A stretch of 64,000 nt of DNA from an uncultured Bacteroidia bacterium (GCA_902789395.1 CADANY010000013.1:1-64000), one strand, 5' to 3'; counted from the first letter of the stretch, positions 24,450 through 35,000 are shown. Made by a program: numbers and translations. Notes: generated by a model not told the origin, from the letters alone.

Positions 24450-26096
24450 ATGACAAAAACACTCAGATTGTTTGCAGCTGCTGCCGTTTTGGTCGCAGCG
24501 GTTGCCTGCTCTTCCACCGAGAAGATGGTCAAGATGGCAGAGAATGTCCAGGTCGTATGCAACCCGGAAGTCCTTGAAGCAGTCGCCGGCAATGTCGACG
24601 CTACGGTTTCCGTAACCTATCCGGACGGATATTTCAATCCGAAAGCGATCCTCGAAGTTACCCCGGTTCTCGTTTATGATGGCGGTGAGTCCAAGATGGC
24701 TCCTTTCATCTATCAGGGTGAAAAGGTAAAGGACAACTACAAAGTCGTTTCTTCCAAGGGCCAGACCGTGACCGAGAAGGTCCACTTCCCGTTTGTCAAG
24801 GGCATGGAGAAGTCCCACCTCGAACTCCGCGGTGTCGTCAAGGCGAAGAATAAGGAACTCGCCCTGCCAGTCCGCAAAGTTGCCGATGGTGTCAATACGA
24901 CCTATATGCTCGTCAAAGGCGATGGTGTGGTCTCCTACAAGACTGACAACTATCAGGATACCTATTCAGGAAAGGCTGAAGGCCAGATCCTCTATAAGGT
25001 CAACAGCTCCGAGGTCCGCAATTCCGAACTCAAGGGTGCTTCTATCAAGGACTTCCTTGCAGCTGTAGATGCGCTCAAGGCCAACGACAAGGCTACCATC
25101 ACCGGTACCGAAATCGTCGCTTATGCTTCTCCGGAAGGCGCCGAGTCCCTGAACAACAAACTCTCCGGCAAGCGTTCCGAGACCGCTTCCAAGGCATGGA
25201 AGAAAGTCACGAAGGGCCACGATGTCGCCGATCCGACCGTCAAGAGCGTCGGAGAGGACTGGGAAGGTTTCCAGAAACTCGTCAGCGAGTCCAATATCGA
25301 AGATAAGGACCTGATCCTCCGCGTTCTCTCCATGTACAGCGACCCGGCTGTCCGTGAGAGCGAAATCCGCAATATGTCCGAGGTCTACACGACCCTCAAG
25401 GGCGAAGTCCTTCCTGAGCTCCGCCGCGCCCGCTTCATCGCGAACGTCGAGTATGAGAACTATACTCCGGAAGAGCTCCTCAAGCTCATCGATGAGAATA
25501 TCAACGTCCTCGATGAGGAAGCCCTCCTCCGTGCCGCTACCCTCGTGAAGGAGCCGGCCCAGAAGGAGACCCTCTATCAGAAGGCTGTCAGCAAGTTCAA
25601 CAGCGCCCGTGCTCAGTACAACCTCGGCGCCCTCGCTCTTGCCCAGGGTCAGCTCGACAAGGCCGCTGCGGCTCTTGCCAAGGCTGATCCGAAGGATGCT
25701 GACGTCCAGAACGCCCTTGGCGTCGTCGCACTCCGTAATGGCGACCTCGCCGCTGCCGAGCGTTACTTCTCTTCTTCCAAGACGGATGCTGCCGTTGCCA
25801 ACCTTGGCGCCGTCCAGATCCTTAATGGCCAGTACAACGAGGCTGTCAAGACCCTCCAGAATGCGAAGGGCTGCTGCCACAACCTCGCGCTTGCTTATAT
25901 CCTGACCGACCAGCTCGACAAGGCTGAGGCCGCTATCCATTGCGGTAGCCTCGAGTGCCAGTATCTCAAGGCCATCATCGCCGCCCGCCGCGGCAATGAG
26001 AACGGTGTCAAGGCGAACCTCGCCAAGGCTACCCAGAATCAGGCCCTGAAGGATCGCGTTGCGAACGATATCGAGTTCTCCGCGTTCAATCTCTAG
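24450..26096 (+). CDS. TPR-containing lipoprotein
   Basis: This 548-residue lipoprotein has its lipobox in LVAAVACSS. Residues about 30-200 form a beta-rich domain, residues about 215-330 contain an OmpA-like stretch (IVAYASPEGAESLNN, KRSETASKAW), and the C-terminal 180 residues are TPR-like helices (ARAQYNLGALALAQGQLDKA, NALGVVALRNGDLAAAERYF). The architecture recurs in Bacteroidales; its function is not known to me. Codon use is strongly biased, suggesting abundance. The start is at the ATG before KTLRLF; an earlier frame extension lacks a signal peptide. It ends at a terminator. Confidence 0.8.
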   Translation: MTKTLRLFAAAAVLVAAVACSSTEKMVKMAENVQVVCNPEVLEAVAGNVDATVSVTYPDGYFNPKAILEVTPVLVYDGGESKMAPFIYQGEKVKDNYKVVSSKGQTVTEKVHFPFVKGMEKSHLELRGVVKAKNKELALPVRKVADGVNTTYMLVKGDGVVSYKTDNYQDTYSGKAEGQILYKVNSSEVRNSELKGASIKDFLAAVDALKANDKATITGTEIVAYASPEGAESLNNKLSGKRSETASKAWKKVTKGHDVADPTVKSVGEDWEGFQKLVSESNIEDKDLILRVLSMYSDPAVRESEIRNMSEVYTTLKGEVLPELRRARFIANVEYENYTPEELLKLIDENINVLDEEALLRAATLVKEPAQKETLYQKAVSKFNSARAQYNLGALALAQGQLDKAAAALAKADPKDADVQNALGVVALRNGDLAAAERYFSSSKTDAAVANLGAVQILNGQYNEAVKTLQNAKGCCHNLALAYILTDQLDKAEAAIHCGSLECQYLKAIIAARRGNENGVKANLAKATQNQALKDRVANDIEFSAFNL

Positions 26097-26123
26097 TCCG
26101 GTACAGAACCGACATATCCATGG

Positions 26124-26152
26124 ATGGCGCCCGAGGGGCGCCATTCTTTTTT
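26124..26152 (+). terminator. Terminator of the TPR lipoprotein gene
   Basis: The ATGGCGCC/GGCGCCAT stem (26124-26131 with 26137-26144), a 5-nt loop and TCTTTTTT. Confidence 0.85.
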
Positions 26153-26167
26153 CCTCCAGCCCGATTA

Positions 26168-26197
26168 TTGCAGTGTGGAGATTTCGTGCTATCTTTG
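26168..26197 (+). promoter_or_regulatory. Promoter of the lgt operon
   Basis: TTG (26168-26170), a 19-nt spacer and TATCTTTG (26190-26197) lie 21 nt before the lgt ATG. Confidence 0.75.
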
Positions 26198-26217
26198 CAT
26201 GTTAAGAATGATTGATT

Positions 26218-27096
26218 ATGGATCTTTTGGTCGTACATTGGAATGTGGATCCCGCGATCTTCCATATCGGCGGGTTTGAAGTGCGGTGGTATTCTCTCCT
26301 TTTCGTTTCGGGGTTCATCCTCGGTTGGTTTATCGTCCGCGGCTTTTTCCGCCGCGAAAAAGTCTCAGAAAGCCTTCTCGATCCGCTTCTTTATACGCTG
26401 CTGATCGGAACCATCGTAGGAGCCCGTCTCGGCCACTGTCTTTTCTATCAGCCGGATTATTTCCTGGGCAGCTGGAAAGGATTCTTCGAAATCTTCATGC
26501 CCTGGAAGGGGGGGCTTGCCAGCCATGGCGGCACGATTGCACTGATTCTCGCCATGATCTGGTTCGCCAATAAATATGGAAAGAAAGAAGGCTTCGATTT
26601 TATGTGGATCGCAGACCATATCGTAATCCCGATTGCCTTTGCGGCCTGCTTCATTCGTCTGGGAAATCTCTTTAATTCAGAGATTTACGGTGATGTTACG
26701 AATCTTCCCTGGGGCTTTGTCTTCGAACGTCGCGGGGAGACTCTTCCGAAGCACCCGACCCAGCTGTATGAAGCCGGAACCTATTTGCTTCTCGGCATCG
26801 TCCTGATGCTCCTATATAAATATAGGTTGGATAAAATGTACCGTGGTCAGTTCCTCGGGATCTTTATGATTATCTGTTTCGGGAGCCGGATCCTGATCGA
26901 GTTTATCAAGGAACCGCAGGTCGGATTCGAAGAAAACATGCTCTTCAATATGGGCCAGCTGCTGAGCGTTCCGTTTGTCCTTTTCGGAATCGGTTGCCTG
27001 ATCTGGGCTTCCAGGAAGAAGATTCCGGCAGCAATCGTCCGTGAAACCCCTAAAAAGGCGGAACCGACCCACTACGCCAAGAGTCTTTCCAAATGA
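26218..27096 (+). CDS. lgt: Prolipoprotein diacylglyceryl transferase
   Basis: This 292-residue inner-membrane enzyme has about seven helices and transfers diacylglycerol to the lipobox Cys of prolipoproteins. The Lgt signature is present: VRWYSLLFVSGFILGW, GARLGHCLFY, GGLASHGG and FIRLGNLFNSEIYG with the key Arg-x-x-Asn. The ATG at 26218 is preferred over a TTG two codons earlier. It is first in a three-gene operon; the next ATG overlaps its stop. The many lipoproteins in this window depend on this enzyme. Confidence 0.96.
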   Translation: MDLLVVHWNVDPAIFHIGGFEVRWYSLLFVSGFILGWFIVRGFFRREKVSESLLDPLLYTLLIGTIVGARLGHCLFYQPDYFLGSWKGFFEIFMPWKGGLASHGGTIALILAMIWFANKYGKKEGFDFMWIADHIVIPIAFAACFIRLGNLFNSEIYGDVTNLPWGFVFERRGETLPKHPTQLYEAGTYLLLGIVLMLLYKYRLDKMYRGQFLGIFMIICFGSRILIEFIKEPQVGFEENMLFNMGQLLSVPFVLFGIGCLIWASRKKIPAAIVRETPKKAEPTHYAKSLSK

Positions 27097-27704
27097 GCCG
27101 GAACCCCGTTATTCTCGGCCCTGCGGATGCTCCCTATCTGCAGGACGAAATGATCAATGCCCGGATTGAGGAGGTCCTTGATTTTCTGGACGCACAGGGT
27201 ATCTCCTATGAGCTGTACAGGCATCCGCCGCTTCCGACGGTGGAAACGGCTCTTGCGTACTGGCGGCATATCGACAGTGTGCACTGCAAGAACCTGTTTA
27301 TGCGGAACCACAAGGGCAACCGTCACTATTTGATCAGCTTCGAGTGCCATAAGAACCTCTCGATCCATGACCTTGAGCACAAACTCCGGCAGGGGAAGCT
27401 TTCCTTTGCTTCTGAGGAGCGGATGGTCCGGTGCCTGGGGCTCCATCCCGGCAGCGTCTCTCCCCTCGGCCTGATCCATGATATGGACCTGTCCGGGGCG
27501 GATCCGAAAGAACTATTTGAGAATGGTCACAGGGTCAAGCTCTTCCTGGACGCAGGACTGCGCGAGGCGGAGCGGATCAGTTTCCATCCCTGTGACAATA
27601 CCGCGGGGGTCGTCCTGACCGGAGAGGCTTTCCGCCGTTTCCTCGACCTCTGGGGCGGGGAAGTAGAGTGGCTTGATTTGTTTGAAACTAACGAAACAAT
27701 ATGA
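27093..27704 (+). CDS. YbaK/ProX-type aminoacyl-tRNA deacylase
   Basis: This 203-residue protein carries the YbaK/prolyl-tRNA synthetase-associated domain (PF04073): ISYELYRHPPLPTVETA near the start, then KNLFMRNHKGNRHYL with the conserved Lys, and LGLHPGSVSPLGL. This pattern is that of ProXp/PrdX proteins, which remove mischarged alanine from tRNA-Pro in trans. It overlaps lgt (4 nt) and the aldolase gene (4 nt). Confidence 0.88.
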   Translation: MSRNPVILGPADAPYLQDEMINARIEEVLDFLDAQGISYELYRHPPLPTVETALAYWRHIDSVHCKNLFMRNHKGNRHYLISFECHKNLSIHDLEHKLRQGKLSFASEERMVRCLGLHPGSVSPLGLIHDMDLSGADPKELFENGHRVKLFLDAGLREAERISFHPCDNTAGVVLTGEAFRRFLDLWGGEVEWLDLFETNETI

Positions 27705-28525
27705 AAATCAAAGAATTGCTCCTTCAATGCCAGAAGGAGGGGACTGCGGTCCTTGCAACCAATTTCTACAATTTTGAGACATTGACGGCCGTTATGAAAG
27801 CGGCCCAGGCGGTTGATGCGCCCGTCATGCTCCAACTGACCCGAAGCTCAATCGACTACATGGGCATCGACGTAGCTGTCAAAATGGCGCGCCAGGCTAT
27901 TTCCGATTATGGGCTTCAGGGCTATATCCATCTCGATCACGGCGGTTCCATCGAACTCGTACAACGCTGTCTGGATGCCGGATTTGATTCTGTCATGATC
28001 GATGCCAGTGAGAAACCTTTTGCCGAGAATGTTGAAACGACCCGTAAGGTCGTTGAAATGGCGGCCTCTTACGGCGTTCCCGTTGAAGCGGAACTCGGTT
28101 ACGTCGCCAAACTCGGTCAGGAGCAGGGAGGTGGCTTTACGACTCCGGAAGAGGCGAAGACATTCGTCGACGAGACGGGGGTCGACTCCCTTGCCGTTGC
28201 CATCGGTTCTGCCCATGGATTCTACAAGCAGCCGCCCCATCTCGACATTCCGCGCCTGAAAGCAATCCATGCGGCAACCCCTGTCTGCCTTGTCCTCCAC
28301 GGCAGCTCCGGCATTCCGCATGACCAGGTCCGCGAAGCGATCGCAAACGGAATTGTCAAGGTCAACCTCGCGACCGAAATCAAGGATACATTCATGCGAG
28401 CCCTCAAGCAGATCCTGCTTTCTACCGACGAGATCGACCTGCGGAAAGTCTTCCCGAAGGCGGTTACACCGGTTGTCGACCTCCTCTGCGGGAAATACCG
28501 GATGGTCGGAACGGCCCGTAAATAA
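27701..28525 (+). CDS. Class II ketose-bisphosphate aldolase
   Basis: This 274-residue zinc-dependent aldolase belongs to the FbaA/GatY/KbaY family. The family blocks are VLATNFYNFETLTAVMKAA, IHLDHGG, PVEAELG, IGSAHGFYK, VLHGSSGIP and KVNLATEI, which cover the zinc ligands and phosphate site. The substrate (fructose 1,6-bisphosphate or tagatose 1,6-bisphosphate) cannot be assigned from sequence alone. It is the last gene of the lgt operon; the terminator is about 180 nt downstream, beyond a structured repeat element. Confidence 0.9.
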   Translation: MKIKELLLQCQKEGTAVLATNFYNFETLTAVMKAAQAVDAPVMLQLTRSSIDYMGIDVAVKMARQAISDYGLQGYIHLDHGGSIELVQRCLDAGFDSVMIDASEKPFAENVETTRKVVEMAASYGVPVEAELGYVAKLGQEQGGGFTTPEEAKTFVDETGVDSLAVAIGSAHGFYKQPPHLDIPRLKAIHAATPVCLVLHGSSGIPHDQVREAIANGIVKVNLATEIKDTFMRALKQILLSTDEIDLRKVFPKAVTPVVDLLCGKYRMVGTARK

Positions 28526-28543
28526 CGCGACTCCCTCCCTTGG

Positions 28544-28661
28544 GATTTCCCGGAGCGGGAGCTCCGGAAACCTGAATCCCTCCCAAAGCAACCTTTGGGC
28601 CCCTCCCTCTAACACGGCCGAGGGTGGCCATGGGTTTCCGGGGCTCCCGCTTCGGGAAATC
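28544..28661. repeat. Structured intergenic repeat element, copy A
   Basis: Terminal inverted repeats of 29 bp (28544-28572 and 28633-28661, two mismatches; left end GATTTCCCGGAGCGGG) enclose two short hairpins: CCCAAAG/CTTTGGG followed by CCCCTCC, then CCCTC/GAGGG. The same layout occurs at 49724-49824. It lies in the 3' untranslated region between the aldolase stop and its terminator. The element has no coding potential. Confidence 0.8.
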
Positions 28662-28701
28662 TGGAAAGGGAAGGAACGGAAGAGGGCGTGATAATTACCT
28701 T

Positions 28702-28739
28702 GGAAACCCGAAAATTTTTCGGGTTTCCTTTTTGTTTTT
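28702..28739 (+). terminator. Terminator of the lgt operon
   Basis: GGAAACCCGAAAA (28702-28714) pairs perfectly with 28716-28728 around one base, followed by TTTTTGTTTTT. Confidence 0.9.
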
Positions 28740-28808
28740 GTAAGTTCCTTATAATGAGAATATTGCATATTATCAATTTTATTTACAGAATAATTCTTAA
28801 AAAATTTC

Positions 28809-28839
28809 TTTGACTTTCACGGCTTTTGCACTACTTTTG
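28809..28839 (+). promoter_or_regulatory. Promoter of the TetR-efflux operon
   Basis: TTTG (28809-28812), a 19-nt spacer and TACTTTTG (28832-28839) match the Bacteroidetes consensus. TetR probably represses this promoter itself, but no clear palindrome was picked out. Confidence 0.8.
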
Positions 28840-28882
28840 CAATCCTTTTCGTGCCCTGAAAAGGGCTGGTTAGTAGTAGTGT

Positions 28883-29524
28883 ATGGCTGAAGATCTGAAA
28901 GAAAAGATTTTAGGAGCAGCCTCTGCGCTCTTCGGAGAGCGGGGTGTCCGCGATGTAACCATCGAGGACGTTTGCCGGTCCCTATCTATCTCCAAAAAGA
29001 CATTTTATCAGTATTATCCCCAAAAGGAAGATCTGGTTTTCGACGTTGTCCAGTCCCGTTCCCAAAAGCAGAAACAGTTCCTTTCCTGTCTTTTCCAGGG
29101 AAAGAACGCCATCGAGATCCTCCATATCGTATCGACCCTCATACAGCAGAAGCGCTGGCTTGAGCAGGAGAGCCGGATGGTCTCCGATATCATGAAATAC
29201 TATCCCGAGACGTTCCGGAAATCGACCCGCCTGAAGGAGTCTGAGATCCATAAGACCTTTATCGCCTATGTCCGGCAGGGGCAGGAAGAAGGATTCTTCC
29301 GGCCGGATATCGACGTGGAGGCCCTGTCGATTGTTTTCGGGTTCATTCATAAAGGGATTGCCCGGTATGCTTCCGGAAATGATCCCAGTCCCGTCAAAAA
29401 AATATCCCACAAACGTCTCTGCTCGGCTTTTGCGCAGACCGTCGGACTGACCCTTTTTACGAAAGAGGGATGGGATGCTTATCATGAATTATTTAAAGAT
29501 CAATTATATGAAAAGAATGAGTAA
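28883..29524 (+). CDS. TetR family transcriptional regulator
   Basis: This 213-residue regulator has an N-terminal TetR helix-turn-helix (residues about 6-52: ASALFGERGVRDVTIEDVCR then SISKKTFYQYYPQKEDLV). The C-terminal ligand-binding domain is helical and variable. It is first in the efflux operon and its 3' end overlaps the TolC gene start by 17 nt, so it most likely controls the pump that follows in response to a substrate. Confidence 0.92.
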   Translation: MAEDLKEKILGAASALFGERGVRDVTIEDVCRSLSISKKTFYQYYPQKEDLVFDVVQSRSQKQKQFLSCLFQGKNAIEILHIVSTLIQQKRWLEQESRMVSDIMKYYPETFRKSTRLKESEIHKTFIAYVRQGQEEGFFRPDIDVEALSIVFGFIHKGIARYASGNDPSPVKKISHKRLCSAFAQTVGLTLFTKEGWDAYHELFKDQLYEKNE

Positions 29525-31016
29525 GGCTCTTCTGCTCGGAGCAGCGCTCGTCCTGATTCCGGTTCTCTCACGGGCACAGTACCGCGACGGAGCGGTTGTC
29601 CCGGCCGATTCAACGGTGGTTCTGACCCTGGACGACGCCCTGAAGATTGCCCTCAGCGAGAATGTCTCCGTCAAGGTGGCGGATATGGAGATCGAACGGA
29701 CGGAGTATGCCCGGAAAGGGACATACGCATCCTTGCTTCCGCAGGTCAACGGGACCGGTTCCTACCAGCGTACAATCAAGAAACAGGTGATGTACATGGG
29801 CGGCTCCGACGACGACGGTGGCGGCGGTGGTATGGGCGGTATGATGAGCGGGATTTTGGATCCGATCATGTACTATATCAATCAGATCATGTTGGCAGGC
29901 GGCTACCAGATTCCTCCGTACGTCGCTCCCGTGACTCCGGAGACGGAGTCTTCCGACAACGGATTTGCCGTCGGCCGTCTGAATACATACAGCGCCGGAA
30001 TAAGCCTTGCGATGCCGCTAGTCAACGCTCAGCTATGGGAAAGCCTCAAGCTGACGGGAGACCAGGTCGAACTCTCGGTCGAACAGGCGCGGGAATCCCG
30101 TCTCGGAACGGTTGCGTCCGTCAAGCAGGCTTTTTACGCCGCCCTCATGGCGAAAGAGGCGTTCAATGTCTATAAGGAGGTCTATGAGAACGCAGTCGAA
30201 AACTTCCGCCAGACCGAAATGCGGTTCAATGCCCAGAAGGCTTCCGAACTCGATTTTACCCGTGCGAAAGCCAATGTCGCCAGCGCCATCCCCAATGTCT
30301 ATAACGCAGAGAATTCAGTCATGCTCGCCCTCTGGCAGCTCAAGGCCGTCATGGGGGTCGACCTGGACATGAATATGGACATCGCCGGGAAACTGGAAGA
30401 CTATGCGGATCATATGTTCTATGATATCCACTCCCAGGACGACCCGTCCCTGGACCGGAATACGACCCTCCGGCAGCTGGCCATCCAGGCCGAGATGCTT
30501 GCAAAGACGATCCGGACCCAGCAGTACGCCTATCTGCCGACCCTGTCCCTTGCCGGAGCCTATAGCTACAACGCCATGACCGATGATTTTAAGTTCAGCA
30601 ATTACCACTGGACGCCCTATTCTTACGTCGGTTTCCAGCTCAGCATCCCTATTTTCTCGGGCGGAAAGCGGTACCATGATGTCAAGCAGTCAAAGGTCCA
30701 GGCTGCCGAACTGGATCTCCAGCGGATCAATGCGGAGCGTCAGCTCAAGATCGGAATCCGGCAGAGCCTCTCGACGATGGAAACCGCCATGCGTACCTAT
30801 GACGCTTCCAAAGAGGGTCTGGCTACGGCGGAAAAAGCCTACGACATCGCCGAAAAATCCTATCAGCTTGGCGGAAGCACGCTGACGGACCTGAACAATA
30901 CCCAGCTGGTGCTGACCCAGTCCCGTCTCGCCGTTTCCCAGGCTATCTACAATTTCCTGGTCGCCAAGGCCGGCCTCGAGCAGACGCTCGGGTATGATTT
31001 CAATGAAGAAAAATAA
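29508..31016 (+). CDS. TolC family outer-membrane efflux protein
   Basis: This 502-residue protein has a signal peptide (MKRMSKALLLGAALVLIPVL, cleaved near SRAQ). It has two OEP-type halves with long helices, e.g. LTLDDALKIALSENVSVKVA and AEKAYDIAEKSYQLGGSTLT. A Gly/Asp/Met-rich insert (DDDGGGGGMGGMMSG) lies in a loop near residues 100-115 and is unusual for the family. It forms the outer-membrane exit duct of the tripartite pump with the following adaptor and RND protein. Confidence 0.92.
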   Translation: MKRMSKALLLGAALVLIPVLSRAQYRDGAVVPADSTVVLTLDDALKIALSENVSVKVADMEIERTEYARKGTYASLLPQVNGTGSYQRTIKKQVMYMGGSDDDGGGGGMGGMMSGILDPIMYYINQIMLAGGYQIPPYVAPVTPETESSDNGFAVGRLNTYSAGISLAMPLVNAQLWESLKLTGDQVELSVEQARESRLGTVASVKQAFYAALMAKEAFNVYKEVYENAVENFRQTEMRFNAQKASELDFTRAKANVASAIPNVYNAENSVMLALWQLKAVMGVDLDMNMDIAGKLEDYADHMFYDIHSQDDPSLDRNTTLRQLAIQAEMLAKTIRTQQYAYLPTLSLAGAYSYNAMTDDFKFSNYHWTPYSYVGFQLSIPIFSGGKRYHDVKQSKVQAAELDLQRINAERQLKIGIRQSLSTMETAMRTYDASKEGLATAEKAYDIAEKSYQLGGSTLTDLNNTQLVLTQSRLAVSQAIYNFLVAKAGLEQTLGYDFNEEK

Positions 31017-31025
31017 AAATCGGAT

Positions 31026-32057
31026 ATGAAAAGAATTTACATTATCGCTGCTTTCGCCCTTCTCGCCGCATCCTGCGGCAATCAGGGCAGGAAAACCGGG
31101 ACGGGAACGGCTGCAGCTCCCGCGGAGGAGCCCGTTCCGAATGTTGAAGTAACCGTTGCGACCTCCCGTGATGTCTCCCAGGAAAGCGTCTATTCTTCTT
31201 CTGTCGAGGCCTATGCGACCAATAATATTATGCCTCAGCAGGGCGGCCGTATTCGGAAGATCAATGTCGAAGTCGGCGATTTCGTCGCAAAAGGGCAGAT
31301 TCTGGCGGAAATGGACCGTCTCCAGCTTGACCAGCTTAAGCTCCAGATCCAGAATGACGAGATTGAATATGCCCGTCTGAAAGGTCTGTATGAGCAGGGA
31401 GGCGTCTCCCAGTCTGATTTCGAGGCTGCGGAACTCGGTTTTAAAGTCCGCAAGAGTAATTATGCCAATCTGGAAGAGAATACGATCCTGCGCAGCCCGA
31501 TTTCGGGTTTTGTCACGGCGAGGAACTTCGACAAAGGCGACATGTTTGCGATGACCGCACCGCTCTTCACGGTCCAGCAGGTTACTCCGGTCAAACTCCT
31601 CGTCGGCATTTCCGAGAGCGAGTATACCAAGGTCAAGAAAGGGGATGTGGTATCCCTGACGGTCGATGCCCTGCCCGGGCGGACCTTTACCGGTAAAGTC
31701 CAGCGCCTCTATCCGACGATCAATCCGATGACCCACACCTTCAATGCCGAGGTAACCGTTCCGAACACCGACAGGGCGCTCCGCCCGGGCATGTTCGCGC
31801 GGGTCAAAGTTATTTTCGGTGTCGACCGCCACATCGTCCTTCCGGATCAGGCGATCGTCAAGCAGGAAGGTACCGGCCAGCGTTTCGTCTATCTGGTCAA
31901 CGAAGACCATACCGTCAGCTATATCCCGGTTGGAATCGGCCGGCATATGGGTGCCGAGTATGAGGTTACCGAGGGTATCCCTGAAGGTGCTACCGTTGTC
32001 GTTAAAGGCCAGGCCGCTCTGCGGGACGGCGTCAAAGTCAACATTCTTAGCAAGTAA
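31026..32057 (+). CDS. RND efflux periplasmic adaptor (MFP) lipoprotein
   Basis: This 343-residue adaptor has lipobox Cys17 (ALLAASC). It shows the barrel-sandwich (lipoyl) halves GGRIRKINVEVGDFVAKGQI and LRSPISGFVTARNFDKGDM, separated by a helical hairpin with LYEQGGVSQSDFEAAEL. The following beta-barrel and membrane-proximal domains reach RPGMFARVKV and the C-terminus. It bridges the TolC-like duct and the RND permease; the genes are 9 and 5 nt apart. Confidence 0.93.
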   Translation: MKRIYIIAAFALLAASCGNQGRKTGTGTAAAPAEEPVPNVEVTVATSRDVSQESVYSSSVEAYATNNIMPQQGGRIRKINVEVGDFVAKGQILAEMDRLQLDQLKLQIQNDEIEYARLKGLYEQGGVSQSDFEAAELGFKVRKSNYANLEENTILRSPISGFVTARNFDKGDMFAMTAPLFTVQQVTPVKLLVGISESEYTKVKKGDVVSLTVDALPGRTFTGKVQRLYPTINPMTHTFNAEVTVPNTDRALRPGMFARVKVIFGVDRHIVLPDQAIVKQEGTGQRFVYLVNEDHTVSYIPVGIGRHMGAEYEVTEGIPEGATVVVKGQAALRDGVKVNILSK

Positions 32058-32062
32058 GCGGT

Positions 32063-35000
32063 ATGAGCATCTATAGATCAGCCGTCAACAAACCGGTCAC
32101 GACCGCGCTGGTTTTTCTCGCGTTCGCGATTCTGGGTATCTTTTCCCTGACCCGTCTTCCGGTCGATAATTTCCCGGATATCGAGTCCAATGTCATTATG
32201 GTCATGTCTTCTTATCCCGGCGCCAGCGCGGAGGATGTAGAGAACAACCTGACCAAGGTTCTGGAGAACTCGCTCAACGGCGTCTCCGACCTGAAGAACC
32301 TGACCTCCAGTTCCCGGGAGAACATTTCGGTCCTGACTCTTGAATTCCGGTACGGCATCGATATCGACGAGGCGACAAACGATGTGCGGGACAAACTGGA
32401 CATGGTCAGCCAGGCCCTTCCGGACGGCGCTTCAAGCCCGTTCATTTTCAAGTTCAGCGTCGATGACATGCCGATCATGATCCTGGCCGCTACGGCGGAC
32501 CAGAGCGTATCGGCTCTCGACAAGATCCTTGACGACCGGGTTGCGACCCCGCTCGCCCGAATCTCCGGCGTCGGTACGGTTTCCGTAGCCGGTGCGCCGA
32601 AACGTGAGATCCAGGTCTATTGCGACCCCTCCAAACTCCAGGCGTACGGCCTCTCCGTTGCGACACTCTCCCAGATCATCGCCGCCGAGAACCGGAATGT
32701 CCCTTCCGGGAGCATCGATATCGGATCCGATACCTATACGCTCCGGATCAAGAAGGAGTTCCAGGATCCGTCTGAACTGCTTGATGTCATCGTCGGGAGC
32801 TATGGCGGGAATGCCGTCTACCTGCGGGATGTCGCTCGGATCGACGATACGCTGGAAGAGAAGTCCCAGGAATCCTATACAAACGGCGTCCGCGGGGCGC
32901 AGATCATCATCCAGAAACAGTCCGGTTACAATACCGTCAATGTTATCCGGCAAGTTAAAAAGGAAATGAAGCGTCTGGAGAAAAATCTCCCGACGGATAT
33001 CCATATCACGACCGTCGTCGATAACTCCGACAATATCCTCCGGACCATCAATTCCCTGAAGGAAACGATCATGATTACGTTCCTGGTCGTCATGCTCGTG
33101 GTCTTCGTATTCCTCGGCCGCTGGAGAGGCACGTTGATCGTCGTCCTGTCGATCCCGATCGCCCTCCTGGCTTCGTTGATGTACCTTCTCGCGACGGGGA
33201 ACACACTGAATATCATTTCGATGTCCGCGCTCTCGATTGCGATCGGAATGGTCGTGGACGATGCCATCGTCGTCCTTGAGAACGTATCGACGCACCTGGA
33301 AAGGGGTGAAAAACCGCGCGAGGCGGCTGTCCATGGAACCTCCGAGGTCGGTATCTCGGTTATCGCGTCGACCCTGACCATGCTCTGCGTGTTCATCCCG
33401 CTGACGATGATCTCCGGAATGGCCGGCATGATGTTCAAGCAGCTCGGCTGGATGGTCTCGATTATCATGATCGTTTCGACGACCGCCGCCCTGACCCTTG
33501 TTCCGATGCTTTGCTCGATCCTTTTGACGAATAAGCCTAAGACCGGGAAACTGCACTTGGCGATCTTCGGCCCGATCAACAAGGCTCTCAACGGGCTCTC
33601 CAGCGGCTATTCCCGCTTGATCTCCTGGTGCATGCACCACAAGCGGATTGTCCTTATCGGAGCCGCGGCCGTGTTCATCCTTGTCCTCGGGCTTTACCTC
33701 CCGGGCATGAAGACGGAATTCATGCCGCAGTCCGATATGGGCCGTCTCAATGCGACGATCGAGCTCCCGATCGGAACGGCCCAGGACGTCACCCGTGACG
33801 TTGCAGCCCGTATTTTTGACAAGATCCGTGAGGATGTTCCCGAAATCAAGGTCCTCAGCTACCGTTTCGGACAGGCCGATACCGACAATGCTTTCGCAAG
33901 CATGCAGAACAACGGCACGTACCTGATCAACATGAATATCAATATCGGCAGTATGGAAGAGCGAAAGCGCTCCAGTGCCGAAATTGCGGATATCATCCGT
34001 GCCGATCTCCGTCTTTTCCCGGAGCTCAACCGCTTCAATGTCAATGAAGGAATGGGCATGGGCGGTGCTGCCAGCGTCCAGCTCGAGATCTATGGCTATG
34101 ATTTCGAGACGACCGAACAGACGGCCCGCCGGGTCAGGGAGAAAATGATGGACAGTCCAGTCTTTACCCAGGCGATCCTCAGCCGCGACCAGTATACGCC
34201 GGAATATGAGGTTGATTTCGACCGGGAGAAACTGGCTCTCAACGGGTTGACCTCGACAACAGCGGCGGCTGCCGTCAGTGCGGCGATGAGCGGATCCGTC
34301 ATGTCCTATTACCGTGAGGACGGTGACGAATACAACATCCGCGTCCGTTATGCCCCTGAATTCCGCCGGAGCACGGAGGATATCGAGAATATCATGATCT
34401 ATAATGCGCAGGGACGCGGCATCAAGGTACGCGACCTGGGGTCGATCGTTGAGTCCAAGGTCCCTCCGACCATCCAGCGCAAGAACCGCGAGCGGTATAT
34501 CATGGTCACGGGAATCGTTGCCCGCGGGCATGCCCTCAGCGAGGCCGTCGGCGTAACGGAATCGATCATGAATGCGGATCCGCTTCCTCCGGAACTCTCC
34601 TGGCGCATCGGCGGAGATTATGAGGACCAGCAGGATATGTTCTCGGACATGATCCTTCTGATTCTGCTGATTATCATCCTGGTCTATATGGTCATGGCCT
34701 CCCAGTTCGAGTCCTTTATGGGGCCGTTCGTGATCATGGTCTCGATTCCCTTCGCCTTTGTCGGTGTCGCGCTCGGGAATATGATCCATGGAATGGCGGT
34801 CGGCATCATGTCCATGATCGGTATCATCATCCTCCTGGGTATCGTTGTCAAGAACGGTATCGTGCTGATCGACTATACGATCCTTTGCCAGGAGCGGGGG
34901 ATGGCTGTCCGCGAGGCGTCTGTGACGGCTGCGAGAAGCCGTTTGCGCCCGATCCTGATGACGACCCTGACGACGGTGCTGGGTATGCTCCCGATGGCTC

